DNA from: Pseudofabraea citricarpa
Taxonomy: Eukaryota; Ascomycota; Leotiomycetes; Helotiales; Dermateaceae
Direction of reading: 5' to 3'
Assembly (NCBI GenBank): GCA_029641185.1
Contig: JAPWGK010000016.1
Location: 930,001-994,000, forward strand
Length of the DNA stretch: 64,000 bases
The stretch's first letter is position 1. Each line of letters opens with the position of its first letter. This document shows positions 25,268-36,758 of the stretch, piece after piece. Under the pieces are notes generated by a model, which saw nothing but the letters and a program-made list of their open reading frames with translations, was not told the DNA's origin and did not search any database. A program made the position numbers and the translations under genes.

Positions 25268-25927
25268 TTAGAAAACCCAGACGTAGAAGAACAAGAAACC
25301 GACGGCAGCGAAGAAGGCGAGCCACACCTTCCATCCCACACCTGTCCGGTCAGCCATGACCATCATTCTGTTCATCGTCCCTTTAATTCGTATCCGGGTG
25401 TTGTCGAAAGAATCATTCATCTTCTCAGCGAGTGCTGAGGAGTCTCGGATCTCATCCCCAATAGCTGTCGTCATCTACCAAGAAACCAGTTAGTTACTGT
25501 TGCATAACCCTCCTACTAAGGGACAACTCACATCCTTTAATAACCTGACTTTCCCCATGATTGCTCCAACTTGCTCGTCATTCTGGCTCTCTAATTCATT
25601 CAATGTCGCATCGCTGTATTGGCCCCTAAACAAAGAGATCAGCCCCTGTTCCAAGATCTAATGCGTCCCACCAAGGACGTATACATACTTGGAATTCGGT
25701 GTAGCAGGCCGGTAGGTAGGTCTTTCTCCATATCCCGCAGTCAAACCGCCAGAAGTAGATGATCCATTCGGCGAATACCCATAACCTCCCCCATAACCAC
25801 TATTCGGTCTTTGACCAGGGCTCACACTGCCATTGCGAGGGGCGCCACCGTTGTAATTCTCGAAGAGGGCGCTCCGCGGATCGCGCTGATGGAGAGAGGA
25901 ACTCCCGAATCTGCTAGAATGTCTCAT
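25268..25927 (-). CDS. BET1: BET1-type SNARE, three exons
   Basis: Model: complement join(25268..25474, 25532..25625, 25689..25927), 179 aa. BET1 is the Qc-SNARE of ER-to-Golgi vesicle fusion. The Gly/Ser-rich N-terminus begins RHSSRFGSSSLHQRDPRSALF. The SNARE motif runs from about residue 82 (YSDATLNELESQNDEQVGAIM) through VRLLKDMTTAIGDEIRDSSA to RIKGTMNRMM. A C-terminal anchor follows (WKVWLAFFAAVGFLFFYVW), ending only two residues from the stop, as in tail-anchored SNAREs. The exon joins restore the motif without gaps. The ATG at 25927 is the first in frame. A separate spliceable reading frame ends only about 75 bp upstream. Confidence 0.93.
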
Positions 25928-26002
25928 CAGTACGCTCACTTATGAAATGCCCAGAGATTTGCAGCGGCGGGCATGGGCGTTCGCATCGAGATAGGGGGGC
26001 GT

Positions 26003-26269
26003 TCAGCTTGAGTATTGCGCTTCCTTGTGGAGATGAAGCTTCGCCCAAACCTAAATGAGGAGTCTTCGTAGGCGGGAGAAGGAAATGGGTAGTTTTCTTA
26101 CCTTGAGGCCATAGTTGTTTCTCGGGTTGAGGACTTTGCCCCAGCGAGCCGGCCTTTGTTGAAGCTCTTTGATGAGGTGTCCGCTTGAAGCGAAGGCCAA
26201 CAAGGTTGTGCAGAAACCTGAGATTGCGACTTTTTGGAGATTTCCTAAAGCAGTTGCTTGCGCAATCAA
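26003..26269 (-). CDS. Possible small spliced frame just upstream of BET1
   Basis: A frame at 26269-26102 reads QATALGNLQKVAISGFC then a hydrophobic stretch (TTLLAFASSG) and RPARWGKVLNPRNNYGLK. It ends at a good GTAAGA donor. A 51-bp intron (26051-26101, TTTAG acceptor) joins in phase 0 to VWAKLHLHKEAQYSS and a stop at 26003. No in-frame ATG lies in the first part, so a 5' exon would be needed; one option starts near 26370. It could be a small membrane-associated protein, an upstream frame in the BET1 transcript, or chance. I do not recognise the family. Confidence 0.3.
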
Positions 26270-26736
26270 TCGAGATTACCATCAATGACGTTCAAATAAC
26301 CTTTTGTTTTGAAATATGTTCTGCTTAGATCGCGCTCGGATAGGTTCAATTGATATGCCTACGATGTTTCATACTCGACGTCACTCTTCACGTAGTAGTT
26401 GATTGGCTCAGCCTCGCGAATTCAGATCTGGTAAACACCAGCTCTCTTGGATATCTCTAAGCTACAAGCACGGAAGCCACCTTTCCTAACTACCGTTGCA
26501 ATCAATCGTTTATCGTATACCTAGTGCCTCGTAATGCATGGAAAGTGGTGAAGTAACTTTTTGTCAAAAAACCCAGACGATGCTATCCCATGCGACGCGC
26601 GATTCAAAAGAAAAGAATATCCAGCGAAGATGAACGATCAAGTTTCTTGGTAGACCAATGACCTTCAGCGAGTTCCTAGTTGTTGAAGATTGTATTTGTC
26701 CGCCTGCCAAGTCTGATCGAAAGGTCCTCTACCAAT

Positions 26737-27193
26737 CTATTCTTCCATCTCATCCTGCGGGGCCTGGAAGTCATCATCATCGTCCTCATCGTCCTCCTCT
26801 GGAAGCTCTTCAGCAGCCTTTGCGAAGTCGATCTGGCGACCACGAGTACGGCGACCATCTTGGATGATATTGTCGGTATCAATCTCCTCCATGTTATCAT
26901 CATCAGGTTCGTCGGCTAAAATGGGTGTCAGTTAAAGTCGGCTGTTTAAGAGTATTTAGTAGTCCATACCAACAGGTTCATCCTGAAAGAGAATTAGCTT
27001 TAAGCGCAATATGAATGTAACTGATGGGGGTAGCTTATGCGCTGCATACCTCATTGACCTCCTCATCGCTGGAGCTTTCACCCTCGTCCATGCTCACATC
27101 TTGTGCCTCGGTGGCCTTGCCCTTTCCCTTGTCAACAGGAGCCTCAGCGGTGTTCTCCTGCTGGAGAGTGGCAGAATTGTTGGCGTCAGACAT
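26737..27193 (-). CDS. CHZ1: Histone H2A.Z-H2B chaperone CHZ1, with a 13-bp exon
   Basis: Model: complement join(26737..26915, 26970..26982, 27050..27193), 111 aa. The protein is very acidic. The CHZ motif is visible as EEIDTDNIIQDGRRTRGR followed by IDFAKAAEE, which in the yeast family contacts the Htz1-H2B dimer for delivery to SWR1. The second exon is only 13 bases, flanked by TTTCAG and GTATGG. Including it keeps the frame and gives the acidic run NEDEPVADEP. Skipping it would shift the frame. The N-terminus is rich in Ser/Asp/Glu with a KGKGKA patch. Confidence 0.85.
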
Positions 27194-27998
27194 ATTTGCT
27201 TGTTTGGGGACTCGAGGAATGAAGGATGTGTTTTCCGAGAGATTGCGTGTGGACTCGAATCTGCGTTTGTTTTTGTTGTTGTTTGAAGTGGAGATGCGAA
27301 AAGCGCTGCAAGGGAGGGAAAGGTGCCTTGCGCGGTTGTCGCGTAGGCGCTAATTTAGAACGCGATTTATCACGTGTAAATAGCTTGGCATGCTAGGACT
27401 TCACATGCAGTTACCCAGCCTACCTAGGTACCTTAAACTGGGTCGAGCCTTATCAAGTCTTAGGTACGCTTGTACGTTAGAAGAAATGAAAAGTACAATT
27501 AGGTATCAAAAAATTCGAGAATGCCAATAAATATCTATAAGGAGCACTTGCTATGACCAACAGAATCATTTCATGAGGAAATTTTGAGATGATGAAATCC
27601 ATTTTGCAGCAAGTTGTGGTTATTCTGGATACTGATGCGATTTACATCAAGATTTGTCTAAGATGTTATGAGAATGGAATATTAGGAAAATGGATACGAT
27701 CGAGATTGATGAAAAATGGATATCCCTAAAGTGTGTGGACGCCGAGCAGCATCATCTAATTTTCAAGACTTTGCACTACATTATGCAAATTCCGCATGCC
27801 ATACATCATGCCAAAGTCTCCTTCGGTCTATTGTGGTTGTAGAGCAGAATAGAGCCACACAAAGTGTTCGGATGGGCAACTTCATCCAGGAAGAAATATT
27901 CCAGCAAAGACTTCGACTTGTCGCTTGACAACAAGTGGGATACAGTGTTGACAAAAACAAATATTATATTGGTACATCATCTGAATGCCATAGGAAGT
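27194..27998. other. Intergenic region between CHZ1 and the EMC10-like gene
   Basis: About 800 bp with no supportable gene. It contains the CHZ1 promoter, a TACCTAGGTA palindrome at 27421-27430 and an AT-rich part next to the EMC10-like 3' end. Confidence 0.6.
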
Positions 27999-28629
27999 TT
28001 ATTCTCCTCCGCTAGATGTCATCACTAGCATGAGAACCCCGAGCGCAACCCACCAGTATCTGTTAAAATTGTCAGTCAACCGTGCTACCAAATCAATACG
28101 AACAAACTTACTTCTGCAGCAAGGTCTTCTCTGGAACCGGCTCCTCCAGCTTCCCTTCTTTCAACACGACAGGCCGATTAAGCTCTGGCAACTTGCCCTT
28201 CCCACTCTTAATCACCTTCACTTTTGGTCCAAAATCCCGTGTTTGTCCAGCGTCAATCTTTCCGCTCTTACATGTCACTCCCAAGATCCCTCCTTGTGCA
28301 TCGAGCGAAATGACGAAGGTGGGTGCGTATCCTTTGCTGAAGCTCTCTGCGGAGGTCATTGAAGTAGACGATTTCCAGGTTGAGGTCGAAGCATCGAAGA
28401 TACCAATTCGAACAAGTTTATCTTCCGACGATAGCTCAGGTGCTTCGAAGGAGACAAGCTCTGCTGACAACGTAGAAGGATTGTATTGTATCTCTGCGAG
28501 AGGGCTTGCTGGTATCGAAGAGGTGCTAATTGGTTGAATGTACACAGTCGCGCTGTCGATAAGTTCCGACAGGGCGCTCACAGCAAGGCCCTGGGCACAA
28601 ATGCCTGCGAAGAGGCTAAAGAATTTCAT
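27999..28629 (-). CDS. EMC10-like ER membrane protein
   Basis: Model: complement join(27999..28059, 28112..28629), 192 aa. I chose the ATG at 28629 because it starts a signal peptide (MKFFSLFAGICAQGLAVSA); an upstream in-frame ATG at 28698 would bury it. A luminal beta-rich part follows, with VYIQPISTSSIPASPLAEI, LVRIGIFD, and CKSGKIDAGQTRDFGPKV. The intron 28060-28111 sits inside the final helix, YWWVALGVLMLVMTSSGGE. Signal peptide, luminal domain and a single C-terminal helix after KYWW match fungal EMC10-like subunits of the ER membrane complex, which inserts membrane proteins. The family call is from memory of motifs and is moderate. It lies head-to-tail with the cyclin gene upstream. Confidence 0.7.
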
Positions 28630-28860
28630 TTTGAAGGTTGAATCGGCCTTTGCTGATATTGACAAGGCTTTATGAAGCTCATTCGGAAGCTCATACACGT
28701 CGTCTTCTCTCGCGCTGTTCAGCCTGGGTGATTATGTAAGGAGCGAGGCTGAATGGTAGGAGCTCCAGCGGAAGGGTAACAATTTCTCAAACTAACCACC
28801 ATTTATAATGCTGCATGAGTGCCGTCTTTCTAAGTTTTTTTATCTTCATGAGTGCCTTGC

Positions 28861-28871
28861 TACCTAAGGTA
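28861..28871. repeat. Variant palindrome TACCTAAGGTA
   Basis: An 11-base variant of the recurrent TACCTAGGTA motif, in the 395-bp gap between the EMC10-like gene and the cyclin gene. I saw nothing else in that gap. Confidence 0.6.
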
Positions 28872-29024
28872 GGTAGTAGACTAGGCATTTCAAACTATGT
28901 AACGTTCCTATTCCTATGCACACCTTTTCCAATGAGAAAATCAAAAAGCTCCCCAAACTCCTTCCAATCCGAATGCTACCATGCGTCGATAAGAATATCC
29001 TGGGTATATCGTCACCTTCGTCTC

Positions 29025-30239
29025 TTAGTTATTCTCGGGTTGATTATCATCAGTTTCTTCCAGCTTCTCGCTAGGTACCGTTCTCTTACTATTATCCTCA
29101 GTATCGGCTCGTTTCGTTGAGACGTCGTCCATCCATGCCTTCCATTGCGTGTCCGTTTGGTCCCCCGCTCGATCCTCTAGGCTACTAGCAGAGCTTCCTG
29201 CATTGTATCCCTCCTCTTCCTCGCCTGATATTCCATCGTCTTCAAGCTCATAGTCCGCAGAGCGATCCACCAAGCCGCGATAATAATCGACGAGAACTTC
29301 AGGATCTGGCACGATCTTCCAATCTACTCGATATAGGAAATCAAGCTCTAACAATCCTAACTCCGCAACCTTAACACCTCCAACACGTGCATATGTGGTA
29401 TTATTCCAGAACGAATCGGAAAGGCCTTTTGCAGCGACTGTTGCTGCTGTTATCAAAAACCGATGGACGGTCAAGGTAGTTACTGTAAATGCCGGATATA
29501 AGGAACAAAGCCGATCGATATAATACACCATAGATAACAGTAAAGGCGGTGTTAATGTAGCATGCTTTGCTAGCCGTTGGAGATAGTCCAGTACAGATAT
29601 TCCTGGGGGAGTTCTGCATCGTCGTGAGTTAGTTCTTGAAAACCTAATCTGCCGATGGAGAAAATTTTACCTGGAATGAAAACGCGTAAGAACCCCAGTC
29701 CTAAGTGGAAGAGCATCGTTTGTCTGAATAAGCTCAGAGATCATGTCGGCTATCAAAATAACCATATCTTCCACATCGCAAAACTCGTATTGGAGGGGTA
29801 AAATCTTGGTGGGCCGGGAAGCAGATCTCGCGCGTTTTGGAGGCGTAACTTGACGAGTGCCGCTGCTCGAATCCCCCTCTTCGTTTCCTGTTCGAGACTG
29901 TCGACGCTTCATACTCGGGGTCTCTGCTTTCAGGACAGGTTCTGCAGGAGGGACCTGCCCCGCGGTCACAACATCTCCAATCGGCATGGAGGGCAGCTCC
30001 AAATCCTTTGTTTCCCCTAAGCTTCCCTCCCCCTCCTTAAGATCTGTATCTGAAGGATTGTTGTCCGCTCTTGGGCTCCACTGCGTACCCGCATCCACAT
30101 AGCTTTTCAGCCTTGGATGCGGACTTTGCACTTTCGATTTCGAAGGCCGGCGGGAAAGATGAGATACTCGAGGCGATGGCTCAGCATAATGCCAGCGTGG
30201 AGACGATTGGTTAGATCTGGACAATGGAGAATTCAACAT
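29025..30239 (-). CDS. PHO80-like cyclin
   Basis: Model: complement join(29025..29613, 29671..30239), 385 aa. The N-terminal half is Ser/Pro/Arg-rich and looks disordered. The cyclin fold begins near residue 150 (YEFCDVEDMVILIADMI), crosses the intron 29614-29670 and continues with TPPGISVLDYLQRLAKHATL, MVYYIDRLC, and AAKGLSDSFWNNTTYARVGG, the hallmark of PHO80-type cyclins. The tail is acidic. In yeast and Neurospora such cyclins partner a PHO85-type kinase that restrains the phosphate-starvation factor. Other PHO80-like cyclins (PCL6/7) act in glycogen control, so the exact role is uncertain. The frame is open upstream of 30239 without an ATG, so a 5' exon cannot be excluded. Confidence 0.8.
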
Positions 30240-31297
30240 GGTCTCAGAGGCATGGAACTCATGGTTGACCGGACGAGAGTGGGATTTGAAGCGTTTGGAT
30301 ACTGGTGCAAATGGCCTGAGGGGGGGTTTTCTGTCCTCTGTAAGAATGTAGCGAGCCTGCAGATAGTGGTTCAAGGCTGGTAATCAGAAATGCTGCGTGT
30401 TGACACTGCTGTTGACGAAATTATATGGGAGATGGTGCACAGAGGATTCGGGAAAGATTGTTCGCAAAACGATTGTCCGCCCGCGCGCGAAGCAAAATCT
30501 AGACTACCTTAGGTAGGCTAGTAGTGACAGGATGAAGAAATACATATGACCATGCGCTGCGACTTTGAGAGCCAGAGCTGGCAGCAATATGAAAGAGATG
30601 TTCAGAAATGTGTTTATCTAAATGGCGAGAAGGTTCCCAAGGCACGTCAGGGCTTGCAGGAGCGTATTGCGGGGGTATTTCCAGGTTGTTATGATGGTGA
30701 GTTGCAGATAAGATGGGAGATCGGTGACGCCTTGGACAAAACCTTGTGGATGCGACGAGGCTGTCTGTTTGGTTGTAGGTGCGTAGGTGCGTAGGTACTG
30801 TAGGTTGCTGGCTCTTGGGGCATCAGGCTGCACGGCCAGGCCAGGCTTCCAGGCTTCCAGGCTTCCAGGCTTCCAGGCTTCCAGGCTCACACCTCTGAAT
30901 GAGAATTAGAGCCTGAGGCCATCACGAGTCCCCCATCCACCTGCAGCAGGCCAGAGACAGGACGGAGGTAGTATTTAGTATTGTGATTATTCACAGAGCC
31001 AATACAACCTACTAGCAACAGCCTGCAGTGAATGAATTGTCCATCCGAGACCATATATAGCCCAGCTTTACCACAACCTCCTGCACCTCAATTCTACATC
31101 TCATCCTTTGCAACTCCACATCCATTACACAATCTCATTGTCCATCTGCTTTGTTGACGTACCAGCACTCCGGGCTGCTGGACTTCAGAACCCGCGAGGC
31201 TCTCAAACCTTTGACATCATCTGCCGACGACGCCCTGCTTGCCCTGCCACCGGACACACCACCAGCCCACGATATCGCATAGGCAGCATTGATCGCA
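30240..31297. promoter_or_regulatory. Divergent promoter region, PHO80-like cyclin and GID5
   Basis: About 1 kb separates the two divergently oriented genes. It contains TACCTTAGGTA at 30505-30515, a CCAGGCTT tandem repeat at 30841-30887 and a pyrimidine-rich leader just before GID5. No gene is supportable here. Confidence 0.6.
30841..30887. repeat. CCAGGCTT octamer tandem repeat
   Basis: Nearly six perfect copies of the 8-base unit CCAGGCTT, about 410 bp upstream of the GID5 start. Confidence 0.95.
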
Positions 31298-34200
31298 ATG
31301 GCTAGACAACCATGGCTAACACAGCTGCAAAATGCCAGAAACTCCACCGAACAGGTTGCGGCTTTAAGGGCGTTGAAGAATGAGATCATTGGCCACCCCC
31401 CCAAGAAGGCCGTGGTGGTGAATATGGGCATTCTGGACCCTATCGTTCGAATGAGCGCCAACAAATCTTCCAGCAGACAAGATGAAAAGTCGCATGACCA
31501 GAGCCAGTCTCCGAGGGCTCTCTCAGAGGATGAGATGGTGAGATTGCAAGCCCTCCATGTGGTCGCAAGCATTGCCTTTGGTTAGCAAGATTAATGTCCC
31601 CCAGCATGAATGCTTTTTCTGATAGAGAAACTAGGAGGTCCATCATATATTGCTCCCATGCATGCATCCTCTGCTGTGCCCGCCCTCCTGTCGAACATCT
31701 GTCCGGCGAATAACCCCCCACAAATTGTGCTTTCTGCCCTTCGAGCTCTTTCAAACTTTACTGATTCAGCTGCTCGATCGCCCACACCGAATCCCACCAC
31801 GATATGTTCACTGGCAGATGCACTATTTAACCGCCAGCACATAAGTTCTCTAGTCCGCATCTTATCTCAAACATCGACTGTGCCAGTTGTCCAAAGTCAA
31901 ATATCTATAACAGCTTCTTTGATTAGTCGAGTTTGTCGGGAAGAACGTCACCAACAAACACTTGCGAGCTCTGGGGTTTTGAATGCTCTCGCAGCAAAAT
32001 TTGCAAGCTTCGTGGCTGCAGATGGACTTGTTATACCAGGTGCCGAGGTCCTGGCCCAACGAGAAGGTCTCTCTGAATTTATTCCAGACCCTGCTCCAGA
32101 GAATGCCAGCTTTTCGGACATCTTAGAGGCCATTTCGGTAATCATTGCCGACTCTAAATTCAGAGCCTCACAATTACTCCTATCGCCTTCTATGTTGGCT
32201 ATCTTCCCAATTGTGCCATCGAGCGAGCTGGCTGCCAGTCAGGTTCGAAAGGCAGAATGGACTGCCTTCAACGTCGCAGGACTAAATGCTCGCCAGATCC
32301 CGCTTAATGCCATCGACTTCCTCCTACCTGCCGTACCACTGCATGCGATCAAGAGTGCATCCGCTCAAGCTTCTGCCTTCCCTCCTTTGGGAACACCCGG
32401 ATCTAGGGAAAACTTGACTCAAAATGGACATTCAAGTTCTAGCAAAATGGCCACTAGTTCCATACCAAACTGGACAAATGAATATCATGGTGTAGATGCT
32501 ACAGTTTGGACGTCCGAACAATCTGCTCCGACGGAGCCTGATGAAACAGAAAGCCCACTGGTTTCCTATCTGATATACTCTTTAAGACATCGCAACGGCA
32601 TGGAACGACTAATGGCTGCATCCGTATTAACAGTACTTTACAGAGTTGGTCTGACAAGCAAGTCAAGAGAGATGGCTATCGGATTACTTGTTGTGCCAAT
32701 TTTAGTGCAAATGCTTGATGACGTGCCAGTCAAAGAGGAACTGCGACAAGACTCGGCCATTGCAGAACGCGTGCCGGCTATACTAGCAATGCTCATCACA
32801 GATAGTGAACACCTGCAAAAGGCTGCATACGATGCTGGTATAGTTGGTAAGCTTGCTAAGATGATCAAAGTATCATACAATCCTATTCCAGAGAATTCAC
32901 TGCCTCGTCCCTGGCTACCAAATAATGGCAGCAGTGGCGATGATCTTGAAGGTGCTTATTATGCACGGTTAGAAGAAGATGGCCAGTCTCCTATACTTCA
33001 TCACTATATTAAGGTGAGAGAAAGTACACTCAAAGCAATTGCCGCATTGGTCCCTTTCAAGGACGAGTATCGAAAGGCTATTGTGGACCAAGGTGTGATT
33101 CCCTACATTGTTGAATCAATGAGTGCGACACCTGGCAAGCCAACACCGAAGATTGTGGACAAAAATGACAAGACTGTCGTCAGTGCGCCTGCTGAGCTGG
33201 AAGCAAACAAAAAGATTTATGGGTTAAACCCCATCAATGTTCTCATTGCTGCATGTGGCGCAATTCGAGCATTATCTCGGTCTGTCAGTATTCTCAGAAC
33301 GACCCTCATAGACAACGGTGTAGCAATGCCTGTCTTTAAACTTCTACGACACTCAGAGATTGAGGTTCAGATAGCTGCGACGGCAACAGTCTGTAATTTG
33401 GTCACCGATGTGAGCCCTATGCGGGATGTAAGTTATTGTTATTTGAGGCTCTGATGTTTTGCTGACTGGATATAGGTTATCACTGAAGCAGGACTCTTGA
33501 AAATCCTCTGTGAACATGCTCGTTCAATGAATGCCAAATTAAGACTCAACGCAGTTTGGGCGTTAAAACACTTTGTACAAGGTGTAAATAATGATATGAA
33601 GAGATTATGCTTAGATGAACTAGGCCAAGGCTGGTTGGTCCAGCTGATTTGCGATGATACCGAGGACGAGGCTCTACTCTCAGCGAAAGGGAAGAACGAT
33701 AAAGCTGTTATCGATGACGCAATGGACGAGGATGTTGAGATGGATCAATTCGAGGACGATGGAGACTTGACTCTTGGTCGATCTCTTGGTCGATCAGCAG
33801 TTTCTAGGCCAAGCAGTAGCCGAAGCAAATCTTTTCAACGAGCAGAGCTTCGACTTGCTGCTCTACGAGATGCAGAAACAAACCCGGCGAAAAAAGCTAG
33901 AAATGATGATATTGCTGTACAGGAGCAAGGTCTCGACTTCATCCGCAACCTTATCGGAGGAGCAGGGCAAGGAGGCACTAGTGAAACCACTGAGATGATC
34001 GACTTCCTCTTCAATGCATTAGGCCAAGATCGTGTATTTGAGATTCTGGCTTCGAAGCTACGATCTAAGGTCATCAACCCTTTCAATCGCAGAGGCTCTT
34101 CGGCTGAGACAAGGGTGGTTCCTCCTCAGTCCGAGATAATCACTGCCGTTGCTTATATCTTGGTACATATGGCTGCAAGTGTACCACGCCATCGCCAGAT

Positions 34201-34471
34201 AGTTATCTCACAGACAGAACTGCTCAAGTTACTTGTACCTCAGTTCAACCATACCAACATCGAGGTTCGCTTAGCACTTTGCTGGCTTGTTACCAATCTT
34301 ACATGGATGGAGGATGCAAACGATGGACATGCTTGTAAACAGCGAGCAGATGAGCTCAAAAATCTTGGTTTTCTTACGAAGCTGGAAATGCTCGAAAATG
34401 ATGCCGAGTTGAATGTAAGAGAGAGGGCTAAGACAGCCTTGTGGCAGATGAAGCAAGGATACAGTACCTGA
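31298..34471 (+). CDS. GID5: GID5/VID28 armadillo-repeat protein (ARMC8 family)
   Basis: Model: join(31298..31580, 31626..33427, 33476..34471), about 1026 aa. A scaffold of the GID/CTLH ubiquitin ligase, which marks gluconeogenic enzymes for degradation in glucose. Helical armadillo-type repeats run along the length, for example ALRALKNEIIG near the N-terminus, ALRALSNFTDSAA, LIAACGAIRALSRSV, LRLNAVWALKHFV, and NIEVRLALCWLVTNLTWM near the C-terminus. The last two resemble the conserved C-terminal ARM block of Vid28/ARMC8. An acidic insert (DEDVEMDQFEDDGD) precedes a Ser/Arg patch. The second intron (33428-33475) joins MRD to VITEAG in phase 0. The first intron could also end at 31634, which removes three residues (EKL, giving AFGGPSY). 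Confidence 0.85.
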
Positions 34472-35079
34472 CCTCTGGCGTCATATATTCTCGTTGTACT
34501 ATCATTATTTAGCGTGTTTGTATTAGGTGTCACTAATAACGATGGGTTTCGAAAAGTTTAGGATGACTTCTTGAATAAGTGACTGCAAGTCGTTTCTTTT
34601 CTTTTCTTGTGGATGGTTCGGAAACGGGCATTATATATCATGTTACTATTGTCAATACGCTCGCTACTTTACCATCGTTCACCGTGCTGTTGTTATTCAT
34701 GGCGCCACTTTCAGTCATAGCAGTGCTATTATCAGCTATCAAAACAAGCTGCTTTCTCATTTAAAGTGATAGGCTCTTATAAATTTCTACATGTAGTAGT
34801 TAAATATAGATCTAATGGCCGATTCCCACCCTCGTAGACATCTTATGTTTATACTTGCAGATATTAGGAGGGAGAGATTCACCAAAGGTCCAGATAGATG
34901 GTGTTGGTTATCAAAATGCAAGGTTCTCATATAGTGCATATGAATTAGACATAGATCTAACAGCTGCTCCCACCCTGCCTTTTCTGTCTCGCTTTGCAAA
35001 TACTTCTTTGTATATGTGTAAATGCTTTCGAATTTATACCAACTTCAAAATGCTTTTACTCTGCAACTTAATGGCCTAT
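34472..35079. other. Convergent intergenic region, GID5 and carboxylesterase
   Basis: The 3' ends of two convergent genes face each other across about 600 bp. I see no gene, repeat or RNA in it. Confidence 0.6.
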
Positions 35080-36758
35080 TTACCCAGAAAATACGTCGGC
35101 AAGCTCCAAAAGCTCCTTCCACCTCGCATCCTTCTGGATATCAATCTTACCTTCTGGTGTTGCGACTTTAAAATCGTCAATCTCATTCGTACCGTATTGA
35201 TAACCCTCCTCGGCACCCACGAACGCAACCAAGTCACGAATCCAATCCTTCATTAGTACAAGTTCTTGTTCTGTTGGTCCATGCATAATTGAGAAGCTGC
35301 GGGAGTGGGGAAAAGATAAATTAGCTAGCTGGTCTCTAGAAAAACGCTGGAAAAGACTCACTTCCAGAATGGTTTATCCATCGCATGAGCAACGCCAAAA
35401 CTTGCTGGTGCTACGGCATCCGTTATGAACGATAGCCGGCACGAGATCCTATAGCGCCAGATATCTTGTACACTTACACCATTTGAGAAAAGACTATTCG
35501 CTAAAAATCGAGAAGGTGCTCGTACTTGGCCATCGGAAATTATGTGGCCATATAATGTCGTCCAATCACTTTTCTCCTCCGTGTTTGGAAGTGTATAGTG
35601 CTGCAGTGCACGAGAAGTTGTTGCGGGCGCGTAATAGTTTGAAACCTGTATACGCAGAGACTCGACGTTCGCGTCGGGGCCGTTAGTTGCTGCATAAAGT
35701 GTTTCTTCATTCAGCATCTCGCCGATCAGCAATTTGAAATTTCGTTTTTTGAACTCCTGCGCAAAGGTTCCGCTGCGGTGGTAGGCCATCATGCCTGGCT
35801 GGATAAAAGACGAGTCGGTCACCGGCCGGAAGGTATGGTTCTTCAACTGCATAATAGAATCTACGAGTCTCTTCGAGTCGATTTTCCGCAACGAAGAGAG
35901 TTTCTCAGCGCTACTCAGTTCTTTGGAGATTCCGAGGAACTGACATAATTCGTCAAACTGGTCTTGACACTCAGCCGGCGTCTTCGGTTGAGCTGGGATA
36001 GCGTTGGAGATCATGACAATCCGATGAAACGATGGAGATGTCGCTTGGAATGCTGGATTTTGGAACTCATACATGGCGTGTGCGTGTACCGCATAAGCAC
36101 CTGCACTTCTGCCCGCCAGCGTGATGTTCTCAGCATCGCCACCGAATCGTGCAATGTTCTCACGTACCCAGTCGATAGCCAGTCTTTGGTCCCACAGCCC
36201 ATAGTTACCTGCTTCGCCAGTGTTGTTCTCTGCTTGCAAGGCATCACCAGATAGAAAACCAAACAAGTTTAATCTGTACCCTATTGCTACTACGATGGCG
36301 TTTAATTTTCCCGTCGAGATGAGCTCGGTCGGGTCCATTCCCGCTTCGTGTGATGGGTCTCCCATCTGGAACCATCCTCCATGAAGCCAAAGCATGACTG
36401 GCCATTTCTTACCCTCGCTTGACTCAACTGGCGTCCAGATGTTGAGTCTTAAGCAATCTTCGCCGTATGCTTTATCGGGAGGACCATGTTTATTAGCTGG
36501 TGTATAGTTGACGGCTTGTGGACAGATTGGTCCAAACTTAGTCGCATCGAATGCCTCGCCATCATGTGATGTATATGTATAGTATGCTGGGAGTGGATGA
36601 GGCTTCTGCCAACGTAGATCACCTAGCGGAGGCAATGCATATGGTACCCCGGCGTATCGGCGTGCCTTCGAATCATATTGAAGTCCTTTGATAGAGCCCT
36701 TTCCATCGCCAAGATCAAGTTGGTGTTCTGCAACCTTATATGATATAGTGTTGCCCAT
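35080..36758 (-). CDS. Type-B carboxylesterase
   Basis: Model: complement join(35080..35296, 35362..36758), 537 aa, normal for the family. An alpha/beta-hydrolase that cleaves carboxylic esters. Visible features: YAGVPYALPPLGDLRW at the N-terminus, EDCLRLNIWTP, oxyanion-hole HGGW near residue 126, NYGLWDQRLAIDWVRENI, and the nucleophile Ser218 in GRSAG. Family members usually have GESAG, so Arg replaces the common Glu next to the serine. The likely catalytic histidine is in GVAHAMDKPFW just before the intron. No signal peptide is present, so a cytosolic enzyme is likely. It is divergent from the Zn2Cys6 regulator, 750 bp away. Confidence 0.9.
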
